A stretch of 49,962 bases of DNA from a virus: IMG/VR virus record IMGVR_UViG_3300032245_000465, positions 1 to 49,962 of that record; one strand, 5' to 3'. Positions 36,644-46,200 of this stretch are shown one piece after another. The notes under the pieces are model-generated. The model made no database searches and had not been told where the DNA came from. It saw only the letters and a program-made list of their open reading frames with translations. The position numbers and the translations under genes were made by a program. How positions within the stretch are numbered: position 1 is the stretch's first letter; each line of letters opens with the position of its first letter.

Positions 36644-39600
36644 TTAAGCCTGAGATTCAATAAATGTAATTTGAATATCAACGTTAGAAGCAACTGGTGT
36701 ACCAGATGCGTTACCAACCGAGCTAGCTGGCACCAAGTTAATTGCCAGTACTTCGTTACCGTTTGGATATGGTCCAGTACCTGGTAACACCATACCTGTG
36801 ATTTCCTTAATCTGTGACAGATCCAAGAAGCCCGCAGTACCTTGGGAGATCGGAATACTAAACAACTGTTCACCGCCTGTTGCCGCATTACCACTAGTAT
36901 AAGTGATGTTTGGCGCTTGTGTTCCAGAACCAAATACACCAATGTTATTGGCCGCAAACTGTGTAAACGATGGTTGCAAGAATGTTGCACCTGTGTTCAA
37001 CGGTCTCCAGTTAACGCTAGCAACGTTGGTTGGGTTCAAGATACCTTGTAACAAGTAACGAGCACCAGTTGATGCAATGTTAATATACATGTTACTCAAC
37101 AACACCTGAGCACGGTTAACCAAGTCTTTAACACCTAGTTCACCAGTCACGCTAGAACTAATTGTTGGTGCCAAACGCATCAAGAACACTGTGTTTGGTG
37201 CACCAGTTAAGCCAGCTGTTGCTGTACCGTTTGGTAAGCCAGTTGCCGCGTAGTTAGCCACGTTGTATGTGAATGTGTATGTGCGGTCAACTGTAAAGCC
37301 ACCGTCCATGATAATTGCACTACCCCAGTGGTTCAAGTCTGGACTTGCTGTAACACTCACAACACGTACACCAGTGTTAGCAGAGTGTACTGTAGCAACA
37401 CCACCTGTTGGCAAGCTGATTGCTACGTTGGATGTTGTGTTTGCAGGGTCACCTGACAAAGCAACAAACTGATTGTGTGCTGGTGTGTAAATTACGTTGT
37501 TCCAGGTTGTGCTGAGTGGTAGTGTTGATGCTACCCAAGTCACGCCGCCGTCAATTGAGTATGCGGCTGCGTTATTACGTGCTCTTTCTACATTACCAAC
37601 CACAACAAACACACCGTTACCACCGTAAACAACTTTATTGTTCATGTTGGCTGCAACCAAACCAGCTGGTAGTGTGCCACCTGCTGTCCATGTACGTCCA
37701 CCGTCTACGGAGTATGCTGTTGCACCACTGCCGCTGTTTGCGCCAGACACTGCAACGTATGTGCCCACGTTGTTAAACAAGCCGTATGCGACCGAAGTCC
37801 ATACTGCTGCCACTGGCAGAGTTGACTGACCCCACAAGCTCAATGCCACGTTACCACCGTTAGTTTCGCCTGAACCTGCAACACGCACGTTTGAGTAGGC
37901 TGCAACTTGTGTAGTTGCTCCACTAATGCCCATACCAACTGCAACGATTGTGTGTGCGTTAGCAGTTGTGGTGTATGCAGTTGCATTGTAACCACCGTCT
38001 ACAGATGTCCATAGTTGACTTGCTGGCAAGTTAACAGATGCTTGCCATGTTGTACCACCTGTTGAGCTGTATGTACTTGAGTTAGTACCACCTGCTGTGT
38101 TTGCAACAGCAACAAATGCTCCGTTAACATAGCATAGTGACTGCCATGTAGCCGAACTTGGCATAACTGTGCCTGATAACCAGTTAGCGCCTAGGTTATC
38201 TGCGTCTTGCCAGTTAACTGTGGTTGATCCTGCGGCAATCGCAACAAAACGTCCTTGTCCTGCACGACCAATTTTATCACCGTATGCAACTGCTGTCCAG
38301 TTTGCTGTACCTGACAATGCGCCGGCTTGACCAGTTCCAAACCAGTGACGACCACCGTTTGGACTCCATGTTACGCCTGTGCCGTTGTAGGTTAGTGCAA
38401 CAATGTTACCTGCTCCGTATGCGGCTGCGTTACCAACTGGTGAACCTGCCGCTGCCACTGGCAACTGCAATGCTCTAAAGTTGAGACCGTCGGTACTGAT
38501 TGCACTCTGCCATACTTGTGCAGGCGTTGCATTCACACAGTGGAAGAAACCTTGTCCCCAGCAAATGTTAGTCCATACAGCAGTGAATGGCAATGCTGGT
38601 GAACCTGCCGCTGCCCAAGTTGGAATCGTTGAGCTTGTGCCAACTGCGCCACCGCCTAGTGCAGTCATGTTACTTACGTAGGCACCAATGGTGTTACCAT
38701 CTTCTGAAACTGCCATCCAGTGTCCTAGAGGACCACCACCCTGGGCGATTGGGCCCCAGGCAATGCTACGCCATCTGTTGGAACTTGGCATGGTCATTGC
38801 TTGCCATGCAGTTGCTGGGTTTCCGTATTGGAATGCGGCTGCTGTGGCTGCTGTACCGCCAAAGCCCCCTGCAACTGCCATCCAAATACCAGCGCCAAAT
38901 GCCGCGCTAGCCCAGGTTGAGCTACTTGGTAATGTGAATGCAATCCATGTTGTTCCACCGTCTACGGAGTAGTTACCCACTGTGGTCGCTGTGTTAACAG
39001 CGGCTCCATGTCCTACCACAACAAAATAGTTACCTAGTCTTGCTGTTGTACCAACTGCTTGTGTTTTACCGAATGTTACATCAAACCAGCATTGGCTGGC
39101 AGTGGTGTTACCACCGTTGGCCCATGAACCAAAGCTGGCTTGTGTTGGCTGTACACGGCAGGTTAAGTTGGTAGATGTACCACTCATACCACCAACTGCC
39201 ACAAACGTTGGAACGTTGTTAGCGTCAGCACCAAAGGTGATCGAAGCACCGTTTAGTGACTGTGATAGTGGTGCGCTGGTCCAGGTTAAACCGTCATCTG
39301 TTGAGAATGCACAGGCTGTACCAGCAGTACTTGATGTTGCCACCATGTAGTTGGTTGTGCCTACTTGTCCGTATGCCACGCTAGACCATGACGTACTGCT
39401 AGGCAAGTTACCGCCCTGAATCCAAGTGTGACCATCTTTACTGTATGCAGTAATGGCTGTGTTAGTGTTACCGGCTACCGCAAAACCGCCCACTGCAACC
39501 CAGGTGTTTGTAGCTGGGTTGAATGCTTGACTTGCCCACAATACGTTTGAAGCGCCAAGGCCTGCAAACGCTTGTGCTGTCCAGGTTGTGCCTGCATTAG

Positions 39601-42600
39601 AGCCTGCATACAAATTACGCTGGCCTGTTAGGATGTAGCTACTCATTGAAGCGCCACGTGTCAAACCAGCAATATTTCCGTTTGCCGCAAATGGTCCTGC
39701 TGTGTAACGTACAAATTCATTGTCAATTTGCAGTGTAACAGGAAGTGTTGCATTTGCTGTTGGGAATTCACTAACGTCATACAACTGAATTTCAGTTGCA
39801 GTTGTGTTCACTGCCTTGCTCAACCAGCTACGTGCGCCTTTGTTAACTGCTTGATAACGTGCTGGCAAGTTACCAGTACGCATGTAAGCTTCATCGTTCT
39901 TGTTGTTACCAACGCTACGATGTAGAATAATCATCTTGCCATCAATAGCTCGCATCATGTAGTCAACAAAACCAGCACCGTACCATGTGTATTGGATACC
40001 AACCATCTGCATCTTGGTTAGGTTCATCACATAACCGCTTGGGCCTGTACCGTCTGCACGGTCCATGTTAAATGCACGTTGTGGTGTGCGCTCTTCGTTG
40101 ATCTTGGTATAACGAGCATCTTGTGCGTTCACTGTACCACGATATACTGGTTGGATAATCATTTGTGTCTGAGAAACAACTTGTACTATAGAGTGAGTCA
40201 TACCTCTGATTACAACTTGATCACCTGTGTTCAACTGGTCTAGGAAGCGAGTATTTGCATCGCCGTTGACCAAGTTGCTACCAACACCAACGTTGACTCG
40301 TCCTGCTAGATCTTGTGTGGATGTACGTTTAACTGCCCAGAATGTTTGTCCATCATATTCATAGAACACACCGTTGGCGTCATCCATGATACCTGAACGA
40401 ATTTTGGATCCGTGCCAGTTTTGTACAACCATACGTGGAGCACTTGTGGTCTGGTAGCGTGTTGCGCCTGATGATGTATTGGTCCAGTTTGCAACAGTAG
40501 CACCCAGTGTTGTGGTCGCTAGTACTGTGAATTGGTTGTTGTTTGTGATAGTTTGTACTGTGTAGAATGCGTTATAGCCACTGGTGTTGATACCATACAA
40601 ACTTACGTTTGCACCTGGCTGTAAACCGTGTTCGTTTTCAACAGTAATAGTAATCACCGAGCCGACTGTTGTACCTGCGGCCACAATGTTAGCCGGTGTA
40701 AACACTGGGTTAAATGCTGTACCAGATGTGAACATAATACCTTTACCAGACTGGTAACGGAAGTATTTCTTGGTCTGACGTGTCATTTCGTAACCATGAC
40801 TTGGTGTGTTTGTACCAATGTTGTTACCACCGTCAATATAACGATGTTTGACCAAACCAGTTGGGAATAGTGTAACGTTGGCTGTTAGGTTATAGATACC
40901 AGAGCTTTGAATAACCAAGTTTGGTCTAGTTACATAAGTGAATGAACTTGAAGTTGGAGTGCTTTGGATCACAAACTGTCCAGTACCTGCTTCAACAATA
41001 CCATTGACGTTGATCAACTGTACTTGCACCACGTGACCTGGTAATAGACCATGCGGATAAGTTGTTCCTACTGTGATCTGTGCTGGTGTACCAATGTTAG
41101 ATACAACGTTGGCTACAACAATATTAGCACCAGAGTAGATACCACCACGACGAATAATTGTTTGGTTATCGTTGATAGTTACTGGACTACCAACCAATTG
41201 GTTTCCGCCCACTTTAGGGAAGAAGGACAAATAGTTACCAATTGTTTCGCCGGCTGCTGTTTGAGAGTTTAGGGTGTTGTTAAACACACCTTCTACGTTA
41301 CTTACAGTAATAGCTTGGCTCAAACCAACAGTACTTACATAAGCTGTACCAACGTTAGCGTTGGTAGAAATGTTAATACCATGTGCTGGAGCAAATGCCA
41401 ACACACGTGGTTGGCTGGTGTTACCCACATAGCTCATACCAGTTAACTGAACATACAAGCTACCAGGGCCTGCATTCATCATTGGAGTAGTTCCTAGACG
41501 ACCACGTTCAACTGTGCGTAAGCCACCACCGTATGCTGTGCTAATAACTGTGGTTCTAACAATTTCAACGTTGGTTGCATCAGATGCACTGGCACCTGCG
41601 ATTGCATTTGCAGTGTGGTTAACCTTGAACACAATACTGTTTGCACCAAATGTTGGGCTAGCATTAACGTTAAACCATGAACGTGTTACAGTGAATTGTG
41701 TTGCACTGTCAATGCTGTCAAGACGCATGATTTCCAAGTTAGCGTTAGCAGTAAAGCCTGGCGCTGTGGTTGTTACGTTACCTGCTAGTACACGAATCTT
41801 TGCGCCTGCAGGAATTGCGGCGTTTCCACTGTTGGTTCCCCAGATGTTACGAAGAACGTTAAAGTTAGCACCCTCAGTTCTACCAGTGTAGGCACTGTTA
41901 ACCTGCATGACTTCCCAGGTACCAAACTGAGTGGTTTCAACCGCAATCAGTGCGTTTGCACCCAGTGTTGACACGTTGGCTGTTAGAGCAATGTTACCAG
42001 CACTGGTAATTTGTCCAGACAATGTTACAGCAGCCACGTTGGAGCCTACTGGCAATACCACGTTGTTTGATGGCAAGCCCGCGGCAGCAGTAGAAATTGC
42101 ATTTAAACCTTCTCCTGGCATTTCAACCACAGCCAAGATGTCACCAGGTGACCAACCAGCTGTGTTTGCCACTGTGAATGTACGTTGATAAACACCACCA
42201 TACTGTGGGGAGATTGGCAATGTTGATGTAATATTTGTTGTGCCTGCGGCGCAGTTTGCTTGTCCTGCTTGTCCTTGGGCAATAATCATGCCGTATTCGC
42301 CAATGAATCCACGTGGACCATTTTGTGCTGGCGCCGCATTTGCAGCCATTACTGCGCCAGTTGTAACTGGTGCATCAGTGCCTTGATTATGTGTGTAGAA
42401 TGTTGTTTGTCCTGCACTGACAATGCTGGTGTTAGCGCCAGTAGTAGCGGCGCCACCAATGATGGTTGCATAAGCAGGAATACCAAGTGCAACGTCTGTA
42501 CCAGGCTGTTCAAATACCATTGGAACATCGTTCATTGTGGCAAACTGTACCCACTTGGTAGGCTGCATACCGTATTCAAAGTCAGCGTCAATCAATGACT

Positions 42601-43003
42601 GTGGTGCGGCAACTTTCATACGCTCAACAGCGTCAATACCAAAATCATATGGACGAACTTTTAGTTCCGAGCTTTCCACATAGATCTGCAACTGGTCACC
42701 TGGTTGCATTGTGCCGCCAGCTGTGGTGTCAAAGGTTAAGGTAATTGTAGTGAAACCGTTGCTAAGGTTTGAAAACACTGATGTACCAGCAGAAAGTGCT
42801 GTTCCAGCTGGGCTAGTGGCAAGGCTCGACGCATTAGTATATGCTAGTGTACCCCCACGGTTTGGATCACCAAAGTTGTAAATGACTGTGTTACGAGTCA
42901 CGTTGGTGATCATTAGAATGTCGCCTAGCTTGTAAGGATCTGGGATGATCACTTGCTTGGTGCTAGGGCTAAAAATATAATTGTATATCGCTTTTCTTGC
43001 CAT
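36644..43003 (-). CDS. Giant virion protein with Asp-box repeats (2119 aa)
   Basis: N-terminal ~180 residues (MARKAIYNYIFSPSTKQVII, VERMKVAAPQSLIDADFEYG, QPTKWVQFATMNDVP) match the start of large structural proteins of T4-like cyanophages, likely baseplate- or fibre-associated. The middle is a long β-rich region. Residues ~1130-1840 carry about nine sialidase-type Asp-box units (S-x-D-x-G-x-x-W): YSKDGHTW, FSTDDGLTW, YSVDGGTTW, YSVDGGRTW, YSIDGGVTW. They alternate with segments like WTSVAYG...FVAVA, which predicts β-propeller domains. The C-terminus is a non-repetitive domain with QVLLSNMYINIASTGARYLL. Propellers suggest carbohydrate binding at the host surface. An exact TATAAATA promoter precedes it. 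Confidence 0.82.
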   Translation of the reverse strand: MARKAIYNYIFSPSTKQVIIPDPYKLGDILMITNVTRNTVIYNFGDPNRGGTLAYTNASSLATSPAGTALSAGTSVFSNLSNGFTTITLTFDTTAGGTMQPGDQLQIYVESSELKVRPYDFGIDAVERMKVAAPQSLIDADFEYGMQPTKWVQFATMNDVPMVFEQPGTDVALGIPAYATIIGGAATTGANTSIVSAGQTTFYTHNQGTDAPVTTGAVMAANAAPAQNGPRGFIGEYGMIIAQGQAGQANCAAGTTNITSTLPISPQYGGVYQRTFTVANTAGWSPGDILAVVEMPGEGLNAISTAAAGLPSNNVVLPVGSNVAAVTLSGQITSAGNIALTANVSTLGANALIAVETTQFGTWEVMQVNSAYTGRTEGANFNVLRNIWGTNSGNAAIPAGAKIRVLAGNVTTTAPGFTANANLEIMRLDSIDSATQFTVTRSWFNVNASPTFGANSIVFKVNHTANAIAGASASDATNVEIVRTTVISTAYGGGLRTVERGRLGTTPMMNAGPGSLYVQLTGMSYVGNTSQPRVLAFAPAHGINISTNANVGTAYVSTVGLSQAITVSNVEGVFNNTLNSQTAAGETIGNYLSFFPKVGGNQLVGSPVTINDNQTIIRRGGIYSGANIVVANVVSNIGTPAQITVGTTYPHGLLPGHVVQVQLINVNGIVEAGTGQFVIQSTPTSSSFTYVTRPNLVIQSSGIYNLTANVTLFPTGLVKHRYIDGGNNIGTNTPSHGYEMTRQTKKYFRYQSGKGIMFTSGTAFNPVFTPANIVAAGTTVGSVITITVENEHGLQPGANVSLYGINTSGYNAFYTVQTITNNNQFTVLATTTLGATVANWTNTSSGATRYQTTSAPRMVVQNWHGSKIRSGIMDDANGVFYEYDGQTFWAVKRTSTQDLAGRVNVGVGSNLVNGDANTRFLDQLNTGDQVVIRGMTHSIVQVVSQTQMIIQPVYRGTVNAQDARYTKINEERTPQRAFNMDRADGTGPSGYVMNLTKMQMVGIQYTWYGAGFVDYMMRAIDGKMIILHRSVGNNKNDEAYMRTGNLPARYQAVNKGARSWLSKAVNTTATEIQLYDVSEFPTANATLPVTLQIDNEFVRYTAGPFAANGNIAGLTRGASMSSYILTGQRNLYAGSNAGTTWTAQAFAGLGASNVLWASQAFNPATNTWVAVGGFAVAGNTNTAITAYSKDGHTWIQGGNLPSSTSWSSVAYGQVGTTNYMVATSSTAGTACAFSTDDGLTWTSAPLSQSLNGASITFGADANNVPTFVAVGGMSGTSTNLTCRVQPTQASFGSWANGGNTTASQCWFDVTFGKTQAVGTTARLGNYFVVVGHGAAVNTATTVGNYSVDGGTTWIAFTLPSSSTWASAAFGAGIWMAVAGGFGGTAATAAAFQYGNPATAWQAMTMPSSNRWRSIAWGPIAQGGGPLGHWMAVSEDGNTIGAYVSNMTALGGGAVGTSSTIPTWAAAGSPALPFTAVWTNICWGQGFFHCVNATPAQVWQSAISTDGLNFRALQLPVAAAGSPVGNAAAYGAGNIVALTYNGTGVTWSPNGGRHWFGTGQAGALSGTANWTAVAYGDKIGRAGQGRFVAIAAGSTTVNWQDADNLGANWLSGTVMPSSATWQSLCYVNGAFVAVANTAGGTNSSTYSSTGGTTWQASVNLPASQLWTSVDGGYNATAYTTTANAHTIVAVGMGISGATTQVAAYSNVRVAGSGETNGGNVALSLWGQSTLPVAAVWTSVAYGLFNNVGTYVAVSGANSGSGATAYSVDGGRTWTAGGTLPAGLVAANMNNKVVYGGNGVFVVVGNVERARNNAAAYSIDGGVTWVASTLPLSTTWNNVIYTPAHNQFVALSGDPANTTSNVAISLPTGGVATVHSANTGVRVVSVTASPDLNHWGSAIIMDGGFTVDRTYTFTYNVANYAATGLPNGTATAGLTGAPNTVFLMRLAPTISSSVTGELGVKDLVNRAQVLLSNMYINIASTGARYLLQGILNPTNVASVNWRPLNTGATFLQPSFTQFAANNIGVFGSGTQAPNITYTSGNAATGGEQLFSIPISQGTAGFLDLSQIKEITGMVLPGTGPYPNGNEVLAINLVPASSVGNASGTPVASNVDIQITFIESQA

Positions 43004-43037
43004 TTTGGTTTACCTTTTCCTTAACCTTGTATAGTGT

Positions 43038-43045
43038 TATTTATA
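43038..43045 (-). promoter_or_regulatory. Exact late promoter TATAAATA
   Basis: T4 consensus late element 34 nt before the 2119-aa gene. Its TAA is the stop codon of the 67-aa gene. Confidence 0.78.
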
Positions 43046-43244
43046 CGCCAAATACCACAGCCATGTTATCTACATAGCTTTTTGGCATAACGCTAGTAGC
43101 GTTGTAACTAGTTGTAGTTCCGGTGAGTTGTAAATTTCCGGTGGTGGTGATATTGCCGCTGAGTCCGTCAATTGTCACAGAGACTCCGGTGGCCACGTTT
43201 GAAACTGTTAGCCCGGAATCAACTTCTAAATATGCGTTTGCCAT
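43041..43244 (-). CDS. Small fibre-locus protein with KSYxDxMxVVFG tag (67 aa)
   Basis: Starts MANAYLEVDSGLTVSNVATG, with AGAAGGT and AATAAATA upstream. It has short β-repeats like those in the fibres (GNITTTGNLQLTGTTTSY) and ends MPKSYVDNMAVVFGV, the same tag as the 69-aa protein at 33536. It looks like a minimal fibre-type β-helix plus docking tail. The role is unknown. Confidence 0.7.
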   Translation of the reverse strand: MANAYLEVDSGLTVSNVATGVSVTIDGLSGNITTTGNLQLTGTTTSYNATSVMPKSYVDNMAVVFGV

Positions 43245-43263
43245 TTTTTAATGTACCTTCTAG

Positions 43264-43271
43264 TATTTATT
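43264..43271 (-). promoter_or_regulatory. Late promoter motif AATAAATA
   Basis: T4-type late element 19 nt upstream of the ATG at 43244. Confidence 0.65.
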
Positions 43272-43277
43272 CATCTA

Positions 43278-46200
43278 TTAGATAGTGATGTATTCTGCGT
43301 GGCGTTTTACGAAATTTCCAACGCTCGAACCCTGATAGAACAAATACACGTTGCCCGCTGACAGAGTTGCTGTGACATTGCCCATTGCTGATGCACCTGT
43401 ATAGATTCTGTTAAATTGGGTACGAGTAGCAGTTGTTCCGTTGTGGATAACCATAACTTCACTAACTTCAAAATTGCTTCCGTTTACCACTTGTATTCTG
43501 TAACGTGCGCTACGGAAATCGCTTGCTGGGAATGTGTCAATTACTGTTGGGCTTGTGCCTACTGAAACATTAGCAGTTCCGTAATAGGCCACGCCACCGT
43601 TATTCAGGAACTTCACTGTACTGTTTGCGGACGTTTCACCTGTTGTGATTACCACACCGCTGTTGTCACTTGGTGTAGTGATTGTGCTAAACGCTAGCGG
43701 AGCACTAATACCAGAAATGGTTGTTGTTAGTGCAAATGTACGAATATCAATTGCGTCACCAATCTGCGGAGCTTCTGAGAATACCACCACGTTGGCATTG
43801 GTTCCAATACCAGCCCAATAATCCATTGTATAGGCTATGGATGGTGTTTGTACCACACCGTTGATAGTAACCATCACGCTGGTGCTGGTTGTGTTAACGT
43901 TTGCACCTAGATTAAATCTAGTCTGACTATTGTCACCGTTGAACTGGAAGTCTTGTACCAGTGTAACTGCCGCTGTTAGTGGGTTGTACCACTGAGTACC
44001 GTCCCACCACTCAACAGTGTTGATGTCTGTGTTGTAACGCAACATACCTGTGACTGCAGATCCATAGCCCGAAGCACCACCCGGACGTTGCGATGTTGAT
44101 CCTTTTGGAGGCAACATTGCGTCTGTGGAGAATACTTGCAGTTTTGCACCTGTTACTAGGTTTGCAGAAACTGCAGAGTTACCAATAATAACTTGGTTGT
44201 ATGCTCCTGTGCTAGCCCAAATTAGTGTTGCATCTTGTCCACCGCGTACAAAGAAGTCGCGGTTGGCATTTTGTTGATCGTTAAATCTTGCGCCTTGGCT
44301 TACATTTAGGTTGCCGCCAATTGATGTGCCACCTTGTACATACAATGCACCTTCGGTGGTTGTGTTGCTAACTGTGGTGTTGGCAATACGAACTTGACCA
44401 TAGAACTCAGCAATTTGATTAGCATCAATACGCAGAGCTATTGTGTTTGCACCATTGTCACGTTTGGTCCAAACTTGTGCTTGACCACCAATGCCGCCTG
44501 CAGACGCACCGTTACCTTGGTTAACATAACGCAGGGCCGCAATTTCCATGAAAGCTGGAGTGCCACCTGTCCAAGCATACGCACCGTGTAAACCGTTTAG
44601 GTCGCCGTCTTGTACAACCAATGGTGAACTTGCAGTGCCTCTTGATGTACTCACTGTCCAACCAGGAGTTTGGCTTACTACGTTAGAACCAATGCTGGCT
44701 TGATCTAGATAGCTGTCGCCTTGATACTTGATGTTTAATGTATCTGTACCTTGACGCAATAGATCGTTTTGTGAGCTGTGTCCAACACTTAATGCTATCG
44801 TAGCAAATGTGTTAGCTGTGCCGCGCTGATAGTTAAATGCGGCTTGATGTTGAGTAATAGCCAGGTTACTTACTACAGAAGCAGTTCCTGTATCAATGAA
44901 CATTACAGAATTGCCACTGAACGAAGTTAGCTTAAAGTCACTGTTAACGTTAGCAGAAGTAAATGTTGCCTGACGTGGTGTAGTATTACCAATATAGATA
45001 TTATCCATATTACCAGTGGCTGTTGGGCCAATGGTTACTGTACCAGTAGGTTGGATATAAACATATCCGTTACCACTGAATGTGGCATTACGTCCTGCAG
45101 GAGTTGTTCCTGATGTAATACTGATATCTTTAAATGCACCTGTACCTGGAGTGGTGGTGCCAATATCCATGTTATTGATAACACCGGTTGTGCTCATGCC
45201 CACAGTACCTAGTTGTATTGTGGTATTTGCACCTGTTGGTTGGATATTGATTAGTGTGTCACCGTTGCCTGTTGCTGTGATGTTCTTGCTAACAACTAGT
45301 GTGTTGATAGTAGCGCGAGCGCCAACGCCCATACCGCCTTTGACTACCAATGCACCAGTTGTTTCGCTAGAACTACCAGTGGTGTTACTTAACCACAGGC
45401 TACCAAACTGTACGTTACCGTATGTGCCTGAGTGTACGCCAGCGGATTCTGAGGCATTTTGTATGTAAACAAAGTTCTGAGTGGTGTTTTGGAAACCAAA
45501 AAACGCATGATCGTCTTCAGTTTTATAATAGTGTGTGCGAATACCAACATCACGACCATCATCAATTGTAAGTGGAATTAAATTAGCAAATGTATGCAGT
45601 TCAATAATACTGTCTTGGATTGTTAAATTTTGTGAGCCCAGTGTAGTGGTATTACCCAACACATTCAAGTTACCTTGAACAGTTAAGTTACCACCAACAT
45701 AGCTGTTACCTCCAATACCAATACCACCATATATTACCAATGCACCTGATACAGGACTAGTTGATTGTGTAGTGGCATAAATTGTTGCTACGCCAGTATC
45801 ATTGATTTGTAAGCGACCGTTGCCTGCACCATCACTCAACATAATGTAGTTGTTGACTGATTCCAGTCCTGTCATGGTGTTAGCGCCAATTACTGTGTTA
45901 AAATCACCGCTAGTTATTTGACTACCAGCATTGTAACCAAACAATTGGTTGTTGGTTGCACTGCTTAATAGGTTTAGACCTGCTTGGCTACCAACGGCTG
46001 TGGTTTGCAGTCCAGGACCACTATAACCTGCACGATAACCAATTAAGGTATTTTCTGTTGCGCTTGTGTTTGTTTTTGCGGCTTCACTACCAATAATAGT
46101 TGACTTGATACCAAATGTAGTTCCGCTGCCAATCTTTTGGCCGATTAAAACACTGTCTGCTGCCAGATATGTGGTTGCAGTATTTCCAGCAAGTAAGATA

